A stretch of 64,000 bases of DNA from an uncultured Clostridia bacterium. Lineage in GTDB: Bacteria > Bacillota > Clostridia > Lachnospirales > CAG-274. Below, in pieces: positions 1 to 9,208 of this stretch. Both the position numbers and the translations under genes were made by a program. The notes beneath the pieces were generated by a model. That model saw only the letters and a program-made list of their open reading frames with translations, was not told the origin of the DNA and searched no databases. Where the stretch lies: positions 1-64,000 of the forward strand of contig CANQIA010000002.1 in assembly GCA_947624015.1 (NCBI GenBank), read 5' to 3'. Position 1 is the first letter of the stretch. Every line of letters starts with the position of its first letter.

Positions 1-3
1 AAT

Positions 4-42
4 AAAAAAAGCTTGCAAACGCTTATGCTTGCAAGCTTTTTC
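4..42 (-). terminator. Intrinsic terminator after the tRNA genes
   Basis: Read on the minus strand, a GC-containing stem (AGCTTGCAA paired with TTGCAAGCT) closes a loop of about ten bases and is followed by a run of T. It lies directly downstream of tRNA-Met, so it most likely ends the tRNA-Val/tRNA-Met transcript. Confidence 0.85.
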
Positions 43-44
43 AG

Positions 45-118
45 TAGCGAAGAGCGGATTCGAACCGCTGACCTTTCGGGTATGAACCGAACGCTCTAGC
101 CAACTAAGCTACTTCGCC
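45..118 (-). tRNA. tRNA-Met (CAT anticodon)
   Basis: Seen on the minus strand as a 74-nt cloverleaf. The acceptor stem is GGCGAAG paired with CTTCGCT, the anticodon loop contains CAT, and the T-loop is GGTTCGAATCC. The body resembles elongator tRNA-Met rather than initiator. The 3' CCA is not encoded, since the bases after the discriminator A read CTG. An Ile-CAT tRNA is possible but less likely from the overall sequence. Confidence 0.88.
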
Positions 119-122
119 TCAA

Positions 123-195
123 TGGGAACAACAGGGCTCGAACCTGTGACCCTCTGCTTGTAAGGCAGATGCTCTCCCAGCTGAGCTATGCTCCC
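123..195 (-). tRNA. tRNA-Val (TAC anticodon)
   Basis: Minus-strand 73-nt cloverleaf with acceptor stem GGGAGCA paired with TGTTCCC, D-loop AGCTCAGCTGGGAGAGC, anticodon TAC and T-loop GGTTCGAGCCC. CCA is not encoded. It is separated from tRNA-Met by four bases and both are probably cut from one transcript. Confidence 0.93.
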
Positions 196-229
196 ATTTG
201 TCTTCGGGATTTACCTGAACACAAAAAAT

Positions 230-258
230 ATTATATCAAAACATAGGTGGCTTGTCAA
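230..258 (-). promoter_or_regulatory. Sigma-A promoter for the tRNA pair
   Basis: Minus strand TTGACA (253-258), exactly 17 bp of spacer, then TATAAT (230-235). Both hexamers are perfect consensus, about 35 bp upstream of tRNA-Val, so the tRNAs do not depend on the hem operon ending just before. Confidence 0.9.
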
Positions 259-266
259 CAAAAAAA

Positions 267-1532
267 TTACTCCCATTCAAAGTTTTTTATTACATCGCAT
301 GTTCTTTCTATATCCTCATCGCTGTGAGCATATGATACGAACATTGCTTCATATTGGGAAGGCGCAATGTAGATGCCCTTTTCAATAAGATACTTGAAAA
401 ATGCCGAATATCTTACGGTATCGGATGATGTTGCGCTGTCATGATCATTGACCTCTCTGTCCGTAAAAAAGCCGCTTAATATGGAACCTATCTGATTTAC
501 ATATGCGCCTATATCCCTTAACGCATTTGCAAGCCTTTTTGCCCTTGCATTTATTTCGTCATATATATAAGGATCATTCATAAGGGTCTTAAGGGTGGCG
601 ATACCTGCCGCCGTGGCTATGGGATTGCCAGAAAGGGTGCCTGCCTGATATACTTTTCCCACAGGGGAGATACATTCCATTATATCACGTCTGCCGCCGT
701 ATACCGCCATAGGCATACCGCCGCCTACTATCTTGCCAAGGGTGGTCATATCGGGCGTTATACCGTAGTATTCCTGGGCGCCTCCAAGACCCAAACGAAA
801 ACCTGTTATTACCTCGTCAAATATAAGTATGGAACCATATTCCTCTGTTATCTCTCTCAGATATCTCAAAAAACCTTTTTTAGGAAGAACAACGCCCATA
901 TTGGCAGCCACAGGCTCCACTATAACACAGGCAATATTGTCCTTGTAGGTTTCAAAGAGCTTCCTTACGGAGTCCTCGTCATTGTAAAGAGCTATCAGTG
1001 TTTTGTCCGCATAGGCTCTCGGCACTCCTTCGCTGTCGGGAACTGCCGAAGTCAGAGCAGCCGAACCTGCCTTTACCAACAGTCCGTCCGAATGTCCGTG
1101 GTAGCAGCCCTTGAACTTTATTATCATATCTCTTCCCGTATATCCTCTTGCCGCTCTGACGGCGCTCATAACAGCCTCTGTGCCTGAATTTACAAGCCTT
1201 ATCATTTCCATAGAGGGCATAAGCTCTCTTATCATTTCAGCCAGTATTACTTCCTTTTCCGTTGGCGCACCATATGTAAGTCCTCTGTCACAGGCATCCT
1301 TTACCGCCGCTATCACATTGGGATGCCCATGTCCAAGTATACATGGACCCCATGAACACACATAGTCTATATATTCATTTCCGTCAACATCATATATCCT
1401 GCTTCCCTTTGCCCTGTCTATAAACAAGGGCTTCATACCTACGGAGCCGAAGGCTCTTACGGGACTGTTTACTCCGCCGGGCATTAATTTTACCGCCTTA
1501 TCATACAGTAGGCGTGATCTTTCGTGATTCAT
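267..1532 (-). CDS. hemL: Glutamate-1-semialdehyde 2,1-aminomutase
   Basis: PLP enzyme that converts glutamate-1-semialdehyde to 5-aminolevulinate, the second step of the C5 route to tetrapyrroles. The product is about 421 aa, full length for HemL. Visible motifs are the N-terminal PGGVNSPVRAF, the cofactor region GCYHGHSDGLL, the FDEVITGFR block and the PLP lysine in TLGKIVGGG. The start at 1532 was chosen because GGAGG lies 7 nt upstream and the ATG overlaps the hemB stop as ATGA. An in-frame ATG 18 nt upstream lacks a ribosome site. It is the last gene of the B12-riboswitch superoperon. Confidence 0.96.
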   Translation of the reverse strand: MNHERSRLLYDKAVKLMPGGVNSPVRAFGSVGMKPLFIDRAKGSRIYDVDGNEYIDYVCSWGPCILGHGHPNVIAAVKDACDRGLTYGAPTEKEVILAEMIRELMPSMEMIRLVNSGTEAVMSAVRAARGYTGRDMIIKFKGCYHGHSDGLLVKAGSAALTSAVPDSEGVPRAYADKTLIALYNDEDSVRKLFETYKDNIACVIVEPVAANMGVVLPKKGFLRYLREITEEYGSILIFDEVITGFRLGLGGAQEYYGITPDMTTLGKIVGGGMPMAVYGGRRDIMECISPVGKVYQAGTLSGNPIATAAGIATLKTLMNDPYIYDEINARAKRLANALRDIGAYVNQIGSILSGFFTDREVNDHDSATSSDTVRYSAFFKYLIEKGIYIAPSQYEAMFVSYAHSDEDIERTCDVIKNFEWE

Positions 1533-2497
1533 TGCTGTTCCTCCAGCCATTTTGCAACATCTATCGCATGGTATGTTATTATAATATCGGCTCCCGCTCT
1601 TTTCATGGCAGTTATGTTTTCAAGCACTATCTTTTTTTCGTCTATCCAGCCCTTCATGGCGGCAGCCTTTACCATGGCGTATTCGCCGCTGACATTATAT
1701 ACCGCAAAGGGCATATTGTATGTAAGACTTGCTTGTTTAAGTATATCCAAAAAGGCGAGACCCGGCTTTACCATAACTATATCCGCCCCTTCTTCTATAT
1801 CCGCTTCTATTTCTCTCAAAGCTTCTTTTCCGTTTGCCACATCCATTTGGTAAGAGCTTCTGTTGCCGAAGCGTGGAGCCGAGTCCGCAGCCTCTCTGAA
1901 GGGTCCGTAATAGGCTGAGGCAAACTTTGCGCTGTATGCCATTATAACAGTGTTTATATACCCTTCCTTGTCGAGAGCCTTTCTTATGGCAGCAACTCTT
2001 CCGTCCATCATATCGGAAGGCGCTATGATATCTGCGCCTGCCCTTGCCATACTTACCGCCATTTTGCAAAGAAGCTCCAAGGTCTCATCATTGTTCACAT
2101 AGCCGTCGTGAACAACTCCGCAGTGACCGTGGGATGTATATTCGCAAAGGCATACGTCGGCAGCCACTGTAAGCTCCGGATACCTTTCCTTAATATGCCT
2201 TATGGCATTTTGAGTAACGCCCTTGTCGTTATAGGCTTCGCTGCCCTTTTCATCCTTATGGGCGGGAATTCCGAAAATAAGTACGCTCTTAATACCTTTA
2301 CTTACCGCTCTGTAAAGCTCTTCGTCAAGCCTGTCAAGGGAATACTGATATATCCCCGGCATAGAAGAGACCTCATTTTTTATATTACTGCCTTCTATTA
2401 CGAACATGGGATACATGAGATCATTTTTGCTTATGCTGGTTTCCCTTACAAGATCTCTCAGATTTTCATTTGCTCTCAGTCTTCTGAATCTTTTCAT
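1529..2497 (-). CDS. hemB: Delta-aminolevulinate dehydratase (porphobilinogen synthase)
   Basis: Condenses two 5-aminolevulinate molecules into porphobilinogen. The product is 322 aa, the normal HemB length. The cysteine-rich DVCLCEYTSHGHCG segment indicates the zinc-using active-site type. The two substrate lysines lie in YSAKFASAYYGPFR and MVKPGLAFLD. The start lies inside the end of the upstream cobA/hemD gene (32-nt overlap) and the stop overlaps the hemL start, so translation is probably coupled through hemD-hemB-hemL. Confidence 0.97.
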   Translation of the reverse strand: MKRFRRLRANENLRDLVRETSISKNDLMYPMFVIEGSNIKNEVSSMPGIYQYSLDRLDEELYRAVSKGIKSVLIFGIPAHKDEKGSEAYNDKGVTQNAIRHIKERYPELTVAADVCLCEYTSHGHCGVVHDGYVNNDETLELLCKMAVSMARAGADIIAPSDMMDGRVAAIRKALDKEGYINTVIMAYSAKFASAYYGPFREAADSAPRFGNRSSYQMDVANGKEALREIEADIEEGADIVMVKPGLAFLDILKQASLTYNMPFAVYNVSGEYAMVKAAAMKGWIDEKKIVLENITAMKRAGADIIITYHAIDVAKWLEEQQ

Positions 2498-3881
2498 TTT
2501 CCTCTATCCTCTCTACAATACTGTCCACAGTGGGCTTTTTACAGCAATATATATTGCCGTAGCCTCTGCTCTCAAGAGCCCTGCGTGTGACCTCTCCTAT
2601 GGCGATAATACTTGTACTGTCTGCAATTTCATACTTGTCCAGATATGTATTTACACCAAGACTGCTGCCGAATACTATATAATTTTCTCTGCACTTGGTA
2701 ATGTATTCCGCCTCAACGCTGTACAGCTTTACTTCATTATAGTTTTTAATATGCTCATATATTTCATCAGAGCCTTTTTCAGCCCTTAGTATAAGCTTAC
2801 TTTCATTTTCGGCAATTTCATTCAGTCCCTTGCCCAAAGCCCGTGATGTATATATATTCGGCATATAATCGGCATATATGCCCTTCTCGGAAAGAGCCTT
2901 GTATGTACCCTCGCCTATAACAGCTATTTTATTTTTTAAACTCCTTATATCTTTCTTTTTCTCCTTAAGATGATCAAAAAAAACATTTACGCCGTTTCTG
3001 CTTGTAAAAACGAGCCAGTCATACTTATCCGTACTGATATCAACATTATTGGCTTTGACTTTAAGACGGCAAACTTCTTTTACATTATAGCCTCTGTCGG
3101 TCAACTGCCTTCCAAGGCGCTTTCTGAAATCCTCGGTGCCTGTTATGGCTACGGTCGTCCTTTTACTTTTCGATACCAGATCGTATTTTGCCGTTTCTCC
3201 CACAACTATAACGGCGGGAGGTCTGACCATTTTTATTGCCGTTCCTATGTCTTTAAGCTCAGTTTTCAGTATTCTTTCATTTTCGGTCGTACCGTTTTCG
3301 ATAACAGCCACAGGCATATATTCATCCATGCCGTATTTAATCAGCTTTTCGGCTATTGTCGAGATCGTACTCACAGCCATAAGAAAAACTATTGTGCCTT
3401 TTGTCCTTGCCAGCGCCTTATAATCCGTGATCTCATTTTTTGCAGTATGACCTGTCACAATATGTATATCCTGGCTCACTTCTCTGAATGTAACAGGTAT
3501 CCCCGCAATTTCCGGAACAGCGATAGCCGAGGTAATGCCCGGTACAGTTTCAAATTCAATATTATTTTCAATAAGGGCTTGGGCTTCCTCTCCTCCTCTG
3601 CCAAACACAAAGGGATCTCCGCCTTTGAGCCGTACCACCGTATTGTTTGTTTTTGCTTTTTCCACAAGTATATGGTTTATTTCCTCTTGGCTGATGCTGT
3701 GATATCCCGTACTCTTTCCCACATATATTTTTTCACAGTCTGCCTTTGCATAAGCAAGCAGCTCCTCTGAAGCCAATCTGTCATATATAAGCACATCGCA
3801 GCCTTGCAAAAGCCTTTTTCCTCTCACACTTATAAGATCGCAGGCTCCCGGACCTGCTCCCACCAAATAAACCTTACCCAT
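2466..3881 (-). CDS. cobA/hemD: Fused uroporphyrinogen-III C-methyltransferase / uroporphyrinogen-III synthase
   Basis: Two enzymes in one 471-aa chain. Residues 1 to about 240 are a SAM-dependent SUMT (CobA): VGAGPGACDLISVRGKRLL, GGDPFVFGRGGEEAQAL and PGITSAIAVPEIAGIPVTFRE are its landmarks. Residues about 245 to 471 match uroporphyrinogen-III synthase (HemD), a poorly conserved family, with TSRNGVNVFF and IAVIGEGTYKAL visible. The fusion makes uro'gen III and methylates it to precorrin-2, feeding siroheme and cobalamin. This fusion is common in Clostridia. Its start abuts the hemC stop. Confidence 0.95.
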   Translation of the reverse strand: MGKVYLVGAGPGACDLISVRGKRLLQGCDVLIYDRLASEELLAYAKADCEKIYVGKSTGYHSISQEEINHILVEKAKTNNTVVRLKGGDPFVFGRGGEEAQALIENNIEFETVPGITSAIAVPEIAGIPVTFREVSQDIHIVTGHTAKNEITDYKALARTKGTIVFLMAVSTISTIAEKLIKYGMDEYMPVAVIENGTTENERILKTELKDIGTAIKMVRPPAVIVVGETAKYDLVSKSKRTTVAITGTEDFRKRLGRQLTDRGYNVKEVCRLKVKANNVDISTDKYDWLVFTSRNGVNVFFDHLKEKKKDIRSLKNKIAVIGEGTYKALSEKGIYADYMPNIYTSRALGKGLNEIAENESKLILRAEKGSDEIYEHIKNYNEVKLYSVEAEYITKCRENYIVFGSSLGVNTYLDKYEIADSTSIIAIGEVTRRALESRGYGNIYCCKKPTVDSIVERIEENEKIQKTESK

Positions 3882-4744
3882 TACAACTGCTCCTTGATCT
3901 TAACTGCCGCCGCTTTTCCCACATTGCTGTTTTTATCCGATTTAAGATTTAAAATATATTTTTTATCCTTACAGTAAAGGCATCTGAATTCTATAATATC
4001 GCCCTTTACTTGCGCATAGGCTCCCATGGGGAAGCGGCAGCCTGTGTCCATTTCCTCCATAAATGCCCTTTCGTTTAAAAAGCTCAAATATGTATCATTA
4101 TGGCATATCCTTTTAAGTATATCGTTTAAAGGGCTGTCTTTACGGCTTTCAACGGCAATTATGCCCTGACAGGGAGCAGGTATGAACTCCTTTGGATCGA
4201 AATATATAAGCTCCAGCTCATTATCCCTATTGAAGCCCATTCTTTCGATACCTGCCGCAGCCAATACTATGCCGTCATATTCTCCGTTTTTAAGCTTCCT
4301 TATTCTTGTATCTATATTTCCTCTTATATCCTTTACTCGGTATTTTTCCGAAAGCTGTATCTTACGCCTTTCACTGCCTGTGCCTACGACCATGCCTTCT
4401 CTCGGTATGTCTCCCTTTCTCAGCACAAGCACATCGGCAGGATCGCCTCTTTTTGCTACGGCAGCAATACAAAGCTCCTTTGGAAGTGCTGTGGGAAGGT
4501 CCTTGGCGCTGTGTACGGCTATGTCTATAACGCCGCTTAAAAGAGCCTTTTCTATTTCATCGGTAAAGGCTCCCTTTCCGCCAAACTGACCTATGCTCAG
4601 GTCAAGTCTTTTATCCCCTTGTGTTGTGATCTCTATAATATTGCACTTAATATTCTTATACAGCCTTTCCAGATCTTTGACTATGATATCGGTCTGCTTA
4701 AGCGCCAGCTTGCTTTTTCTGGTTCCTATTTTTATCTCTGTCAT
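3881..4744 (-). CDS. hemC: Porphobilinogen deaminase (hydroxymethylbilane synthase)
   Basis: Polymerises four porphobilinogens into hydroxymethylbilane. The product is 287 aa, slightly short for the family. The N-terminus IGTRKSKLALKQTD, the substrate loop DIRGNIDTRIRKL and the cofactor-attachment cysteine in DTGCRFPMGAYA are visible. The usual SSLRR block appears as GTGSERRKIQL. It overlaps the upstream precorrin-2 dehydrogenase gene by 47 nt. Confidence 0.96.
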   Translation of the reverse strand: MTEIKIGTRKSKLALKQTDIIVKDLERLYKNIKCNIIEITTQGDKRLDLSIGQFGGKGAFTDEIEKALLSGVIDIAVHSAKDLPTALPKELCIAAVAKRGDPADVLVLRKGDIPREGMVVGTGSERRKIQLSEKYRVKDIRGNIDTRIRKLKNGEYDGIVLAAAGIERMGFNRDNELELIYFDPKEFIPAPCQGIIAVESRKDSPLNDILKRICHNDTYLSFLNERAFMEEMDTGCRFPMGAYAQVKGDIIEFRCLYCKDKKYILNLKSDKNSNVGKAAAVKIKEQL

Positions 4745-5162
4745 ATGCTCTCCCTATGTTATCTCTTATTTCCTTTGCAAGAGAAGGATCCTTTCCACTT
4801 GTGCTTACTCCTATTACATTATCATCATCTATCATAACGGCGCCAAATATAAAAGTGCTTTCATCCTTGCTGTCAGCCACGTTTACATATATGCCCTTAT
4901 TTTTACAGTACTCGGAAATGTTCTTGTTTACCTCTCTGTCGTCGGTTGCCGCAACTACCATAAACGCATCTTTGATATGATCATGTCTGTATTCGTCTAT
5001 GATCACATTACAGTCAAATTTAAACCTTGTTTCCTTTGCCACTATGGTAACGTCTGCTCCAAAGTCCTTAAGTACTTTGACCTTCCTCTTTGCGACTTTG
5101 CCGCCGCCTATTACATATACCTTTTTGTTCTCAATATTTACAAACATAGGAAAATAAGCCAT
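4698..5162 (-). CDS. Precorrin-2 dehydrogenase (siroheme synthase N-domain type)
   Basis: NAD-dependent oxidation of precorrin-2 to sirohydrochlorin. The product is 154 aa and contains mainly the Rossmann domain with VIGGGKVAKRKVK near residue 18. It is shorter than CysG N-domains or Met8, as is usual for clostridial stand-alone versions. Because a cobaltochelatase (cbiK) is encoded in the same operon, sirohydrochlorin is likely shared between siroheme and the anaerobic B12 route. Confidence 0.9.
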   Translation of the reverse strand: MAYFPMFVNIENKKVYVIGGGKVAKRKVKVLKDFGADVTIVAKETRFKFDCNVIIDEYRHDHIKDAFMVVAATDDREVNKNISEYCKNKGIYVNVADSKDESTFIFGAVMIDDDNVIGVSTSGKDPSLAKEIRDNIGRAYDRDKNRNQKKQAGA

Positions 5163-5163
5163 A

Positions 5164-6264
5164 CTATTTCTCCTTGGAAAAAATATCCATAAATTTTTTG
5201 AATTCCTTAAAGCTCATATTATCTCTTGCCTTATATATTATCCTCTCATAACCTAAGGCTTCCATATTGGATCTTATATTTCCCATATCCTTTAAAATAC
5301 TGTGGAAATAAAGCTCTTTTATAACATTGTCTGTCATTTCTTCTATTATAAGCTCGGCTCTGTCCGCTTCTCTCAGCTTTATTTTGTTATTGTTCTCTGC
5401 AAGTTCTTTAAAGTGATCTATATTGTAAAGCTCAGAGCCGTCTATATTGACTATATCCTCGTCTATATCCCTCGGTACCGCCAGATCTATATATATTTTA
5501 GGCTTGTCCGTATGCTTTATTATTCTGCTGTATGTAAGGGTATAGTGGGGACTCGATGTGGCGCTTACCACCCCATCGACCTTATCTATATAAGCATATC
5601 TTTCACTGTAAGGAACGGTATCAAAGCTGCTGTGTCCCATAGCCTTATCGGCGCTGTGCATCCTGCTCGTACCTATGACTTTTATGCCGTGAGAGGCAAT
5701 GTTTTTTGCCGATATCTCTCCTATTTTACCTCTTATGCCTATTACAAGCACATTTTTTACGCCTCTTTCGGCTAACATATTGCCTACAAGAGTGCCTACG
5801 GAGACAGATGTCTTTGAAATACGGGTATCTGTCTTTATTTTCTTGGCGCAGGTAATTGCGCCTCTGAATATGGTATGAAGCTCATATCCCACATCTCTTA
5901 TGCCGTTGGCAAAATAATAAGCGTCTTTTACCTGTCCAAGTATCTCATCCTCTCCCAGCAGCATTGAATCTATGCCGCAGGCAACTCTGTACAAATGCTT
6001 TATCCCTTTGTCGCCTTCGTATATATTTACATAATTTTTAAGCTCTGCCAAGGATATATCCTTAAAATCGCAGAGCTTATCCAAAATATATTTCGTATCT
6101 CCTCTGTCGGAATACAGCTCTGTTCTGTTGCAGGTAGAGAGTATTATAATATTGGTATATGTACTTACGGATATTGTAAAGTTTGTTTTCTCAATATCTG
6201 TAAAGGCAAGCCTTTCTCTTATGCTTATATCCGCAAGCCTGTGGCTTATACTTACGCAAAACAT
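5164..6264 (-). CDS. hemA: Glutamyl-tRNA reductase
   Basis: Reduces glutamyl-tRNA(Glu) to glutamate-1-semialdehyde, the committed step of the C5 pathway. The product is about 366 aa. The catalytic cysteine lies in STCNRTELY, the NADPH domain carries LVIGIRGKIGE, and GVVSATSSPHYTL matches the conserved family block. The ATG at 6264 is preferred because MFCVSISHRLADISIRERL aligns with HemA N-termini and AAGGA lies about 10 nt upstream. An in-frame ATG at 6309 would add 15 residues overlapping the cbiL end. Confidence 0.95.
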   Translation of the reverse strand: MFCVSISHRLADISIRERLAFTDIEKTNFTISVSTYTNIIILSTCNRTELYSDRGDTKYILDKLCDFKDISLAELKNYVNIYEGDKGIKHLYRVACGIDSMLLGEDEILGQVKDAYYFANGIRDVGYELHTIFRGAITCAKKIKTDTRISKTSVSVGTLVGNMLAERGVKNVLVIGIRGKIGEISAKNIASHGIKVIGTSRMHSADKAMGHSSFDTVPYSERYAYIDKVDGVVSATSSPHYTLTYSRIIKHTDKPKIYIDLAVPRDIDEDIVNIDGSELYNIDHFKELAENNNKIKLREADRAELIIEEMTDNVIKELYFHSILKDMGNIRSNMEALGYERIIYKARDNMSFKEFKKFMDIFSKEK

Positions 6265-6271
6265 AGTGTTA

Positions 6272-6949
6272 TCATTCCTTAACAAGTATGGTTGTAAAAT
6301 AGCTGTCATTAAGCTTTGTTTTGCCCTTATGGGATATTATCTCATTTTCAAGTCCGCAATTTTGCACTGCAATATAGTCACAATTTCTACTGTCAAGCTT
6401 TTTTATAATATCGCCAAGTCCTTTTTTGCTTTTCATAATTATCTTTGTTCCTTCTGCGGAAAGTATATCGTCTATGTTTTCACAGCTTCCCGGAAGTATC
6501 GTAAGGGGCTTTTTCATATCGGTAAGGCTTACTCCTGCGGCTGCTGCGCATGCGGAAAAGCTGTTTACTCCCGGTATGATAACGCATTTATATTTATTCT
6601 TGAGCTTTTCGTATACATATGAAAATGTAGAGTAAAGTGAGATATCGCCTATACTGAGCATGGCAACGGATCTGCCTGCGTCAAGGTGTTTTTTGATAAG
6701 CTCCAAGGCTGCATCGTGCTTTTTGCTGTTTTCAGCCATATCCTCAGACATTGCAAAATCCGTGTATATTATTTCCTTATGGCTCACATCGACTATTTTT
6801 TTAACGATATCCAGCGCCATGGTATTGCCCTTTGGCGTTCTCGGAGCGGCAATGACATTGCATTTTTTTATTGTTTTTACAGCCTTTACGCTCATAAGCT
6901 CAGGATCTCCCGGACCTGTACTCACTCCGTAAAAAATGGATCCTTCCAT
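6272..6949 (-). CDS. cbiL: Precorrin-2 / cobalt-factor II C20-methyltransferase
   Basis: SAM-dependent methylation at C20 in corrin ring synthesis. The product is 225 aa, normal for CbiL/CobI. The tetrapyrrole methylase signature YGVSTGPGDPELMSVKAV is near the N-terminus and IPGVNSFSACAAAAGVSL in the middle. With cbiK it is the only corrin-ring gene in this operon, so the later cbi genes must lie elsewhere. Its start lies within the end of cbiK. Confidence 0.93.
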   Translation of the reverse strand: MEGSIFYGVSTGPGDPELMSVKAVKTIKKCNVIAAPRTPKGNTMALDIVKKIVDVSHKEIIYTDFAMSEDMAENSKKHDAALELIKKHLDAGRSVAMLSIGDISLYSTFSYVYEKLKNKYKCVIIPGVNSFSACAAAAGVSLTDMKKPLTILPGSCENIDDILSAEGTKIIMKSKKGLGDIIKKLDSRNCDYIAVQNCGLENEIISHKGKTKLNDSYFTTILVKE

Positions 6950-7692
6950 ATTGCCCTCCTTATGCGGTCTGAAAACATTTTTCTTATAACATCATATTCC
7001 CCCAGACCTTTTAACAATATTTTAACACCAATGCCCTTTGATGTAAATATATTTTTCCAACTGTCGGGCTTATCTCCCGCCATATCGTTTAGAGCGTGAT
7101 CCCCTGCCACTATCATAAGCGGAGCCAGTCTCAGGGTTTTATAATTTTTCAGCTTTTCTGCCAGTTCTGTTACATCGGGCTTTGCTTCAACGGTGCCTAT
7201 AAAAATGTTGTCCCGCATTATATATCCCTCCAGCTTTTTATAGGCGGAATTTGCCCTGTGTTTGGTACCGTGTCCCATAAGCACAAGGGCTTCCTCATCA
7301 AACGGGATACTTTCTATAAATCTTGCCACAGCTATAAAATCACTTTCATCCGAAAGCAAAGGTTCGCCTATTATCATACTGTCAAATTGCTGTCTGTATT
7401 TTTCGGCTATTTTACAAAGCTTTTCGTATTCTATCCCCTTTATGATATGAGTAGGCTGTACCACAATTTTTTTAATACCGTCGGATACGATCCTTTCAAA
7501 CGCCTCCTCTACGGTATCCACATACACGCCTTCCTTTCTCAGCTTTTTAGTGATAATGTAACTGGTAAAGGCAGAGTACACCCTATATTCGGTATACTCT
7601 GCCTTTATATCGTTTACTGTTTTGTCTATGTTTTTTTCTCTTGCTTCTTTATGGCTTGTGCCAAAGCTTACAATAAGTATAGCCTTATCCAT
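6922..7692 (-). CDS. cbiK: Sirohydrochlorin cobaltochelatase
   Basis: Inserts cobalt into sirohydrochlorin, the first dedicated step of anaerobic cobalamin synthesis. The product is 256 aa. The N-terminal ILIVSFGTSHKEAR, the metal-site histidines in QPTHIIKGIEYE and VAGDHALNDMAGD, and GHGTKHRANSAY match CbiK. It is flanked by cobalt uptake genes and cbiL, which supports cobalt rather than iron or nickel. It overlaps both neighbours by a few bases. Confidence 0.94.
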   Translation of the reverse strand: MDKAILIVSFGTSHKEAREKNIDKTVNDIKAEYTEYRVYSAFTSYIITKKLRKEGVYVDTVEEAFERIVSDGIKKIVVQPTHIIKGIEYEKLCKIAEKYRQQFDSMIIGEPLLSDESDFIAVARFIESIPFDEEALVLMGHGTKHRANSAYKKLEGYIMRDNIFIGTVEAKPDVTELAEKLKNYKTLRLAPLMIVAGDHALNDMAGDKPDSWKNIFTSKGIGVKILLKGLGEYDVIRKMFSDRIRRAIWKDPFFTE

Positions 7693-8449
7693 TGTACATT
7701 TCTCCGTATTCCTTTATGCTTCTGGGGTATCTGCGAAGATCCTTTACTCCCTGCATCTTCATAAGCTGCCAGAGCATAGGCTTTTCAACGTGATCGGTGT
7801 CGAATACCTCGATCCCCCCATCAGCAACTATGCTGCCTTTTTCCATTATTATAAATCTGTCTGCCCACCTGTAAGCAAAGTCCATATCATGAGTAGAAAC
7901 TATTATAGTCCTATCCTCCGACATTTTATTTAATATCCCTTCAAGCAAAAGAGCGTTTTTGGTATCCAAAAATGCGCAAGGCTCGTCAAAAAGCACGATC
8001 TCGCTGTCCATGGCAATTATGTCGGCTATGCATACTCTTTTCTTTTCGCCGCCGCTTAAATAATGGACTGCCCTTTTTCTAAAGCTCTCCAGATCCATTT
8101 CCTTGATAGCCCTGTCCGTTCTTTCCTTTACCTGTGCTTTGCTTATTTTCATATTCATGGGACCGAAGGATATTTCTCTTTCAACAGTAGTGGCTATTAT
8201 CTGTACGTCTGGCTCCTGAAAAACAAGACCTACCCTTTTTCTCAGTTCCTTAGTATCCGCTCTCTTACCATTATACATTATTTCGCCATTATATTTCAAT
8301 ACCCCGTTAAGACAGAGAAAAAGCGTTGTCTTTCCTGCGCCGTTATCTCCAAGCAGGGCTATCTTTTCTCCCCTGTTCACAGACAGGTTAATGTTTTTAA
8401 GAATTTTTATATCATCGTAACTAAAATCCAAATCGATCAACTTAAGCAT
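7685..8449 (-). CDS. cbiO: Energy-coupling cobalt transporter ATPase
   Basis: ATPase of the CbiMNQO ECF-type cobalt importer, cytoplasmic face. The product is 254 aa with Walker A GDNGAGKTT, Q-loop VFQEPDVQI, signature YLSGGEKKR, Walker B IVLFDEP and the switch histidine in VSTHDMDF. It lies between cbiQ and cbiK with short overlaps. Confidence 0.95.
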   Translation of the reverse strand: MLKLIDLDFSYDDIKILKNINLSVNRGEKIALLGDNGAGKTTLFLCLNGVLKYNGEIMYNGKRADTKELRKRVGLVFQEPDVQIIATTVEREISFGPMNMKISKAQVKERTDRAIKEMDLESFRKRAVHYLSGGEKKRVCIADIIAMDSEIVLFDEPCAFLDTKNALLLEGILNKMSEDRTIIVSTHDMDFAYRWADRFIIMEKGSIVADGGIEVFDTDHVEKPMLWQLMKMQGVKDLRRYPRSIKEYGEMYNG

Positions 8450-9207
8450 ATCATCACCGTAAAATATAATATAAAAAATATTATCTCCCTTGCTTTAACT
8501 CTGCTATCCTCACTGTAAAAGGCTATTCTGCCTTCATACCCTCTGGATTCCATGGCGTCATAGGCATTATTTGCTTTTTTGAAAGAGTATAGCAGAAGGT
8601 TCTTGGCTATATTTCCGAATGAGTAAAAGGACGCCCTTATGCCGCTGTATCCGTTTCGGGATACCGTTGCCCTTGTCATATTTTCAACAGTGTCCAAAAG
8701 AACAAATATAAATCTGTATATAAGAAACATAAGCTCTATTATTATCTCGGGCAATCTTAATTTTCTCATTACATCTATAATATCCGCCATAGGTGTTGAA
8801 AGCGCCAGACCATACATACAGCTTAATGCGCCGAAGGCTCTTATCACAATGCGGATGCTGTCGTTTATGCTCCTTGGACTGACAAATATGTTCACTCTGC
8901 CAAGAGAGATATTAAAGTATCCCGTCTTTACAGCAGAAAAATTTACTGCGACCGCAATCACGCTGAGCAATATAAAAATAACGGGTATACGCATTACTCT
9001 CATATAAAAGCTTAGCTTTATTTTCCCCATACATACGGTAATATATGCCATAGACACTACCGTAAATAAAGATACTAAGGCGCTGTCTGCGACAAGAGAG
9101 TATATAAGGGCGGCTGTAAAGAAAATTACTTTATATAAGCTGCTTATATTATTTAAAGCTGAACTGTAAGCATAGTGATCTATTGCCATAAAGCCCTTGT
9201 GTTCCAT
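8437..9207 (-). CDS. cbiQ: Energy-coupling cobalt transporter transmembrane protein
   Basis: Transmembrane coupling subunit of the cobalt ECF transporter. About 256 aa with several hydrophobic segments and the family N-terminus IDHYAYSSALNN. The ATG at 9207 is preferred because AGGAA sits upstream and homologous CbiQ proteins start close to this point. An upstream in-frame start at 9252 would run into cbiN. Confidence 0.92.
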   Translation of the reverse strand: MEHKGFMAIDHYAYSSALNNISSLYKVIFFTAALIYSLVADSALVSLFTVVSMAYITVCMGKIKLSFYMRVMRIPVIFILLSVIAVAVNFSAVKTGYFNISLGRVNIFVSPRSINDSIRIVIRAFGALSCMYGLALSTPMADIIDVMRKLRLPEIIIELMFLIYRFIFVLLDTVENMTRATVSRNGYSGIRASFYSFGNIAKNLLLYSFKKANNAYDAMESRGYEGRIAFYSEDSRVKAREIIFFILYFTVMICLS

Positions 9208-9208
9208 A

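Noticed and set aside
1111-1365. Plus-strand reading frames over the hem, fab and car genes
   Set aside because: They are antisense shadows of well-supported minus-strand genes, lack ribosome sites and resemble no protein.
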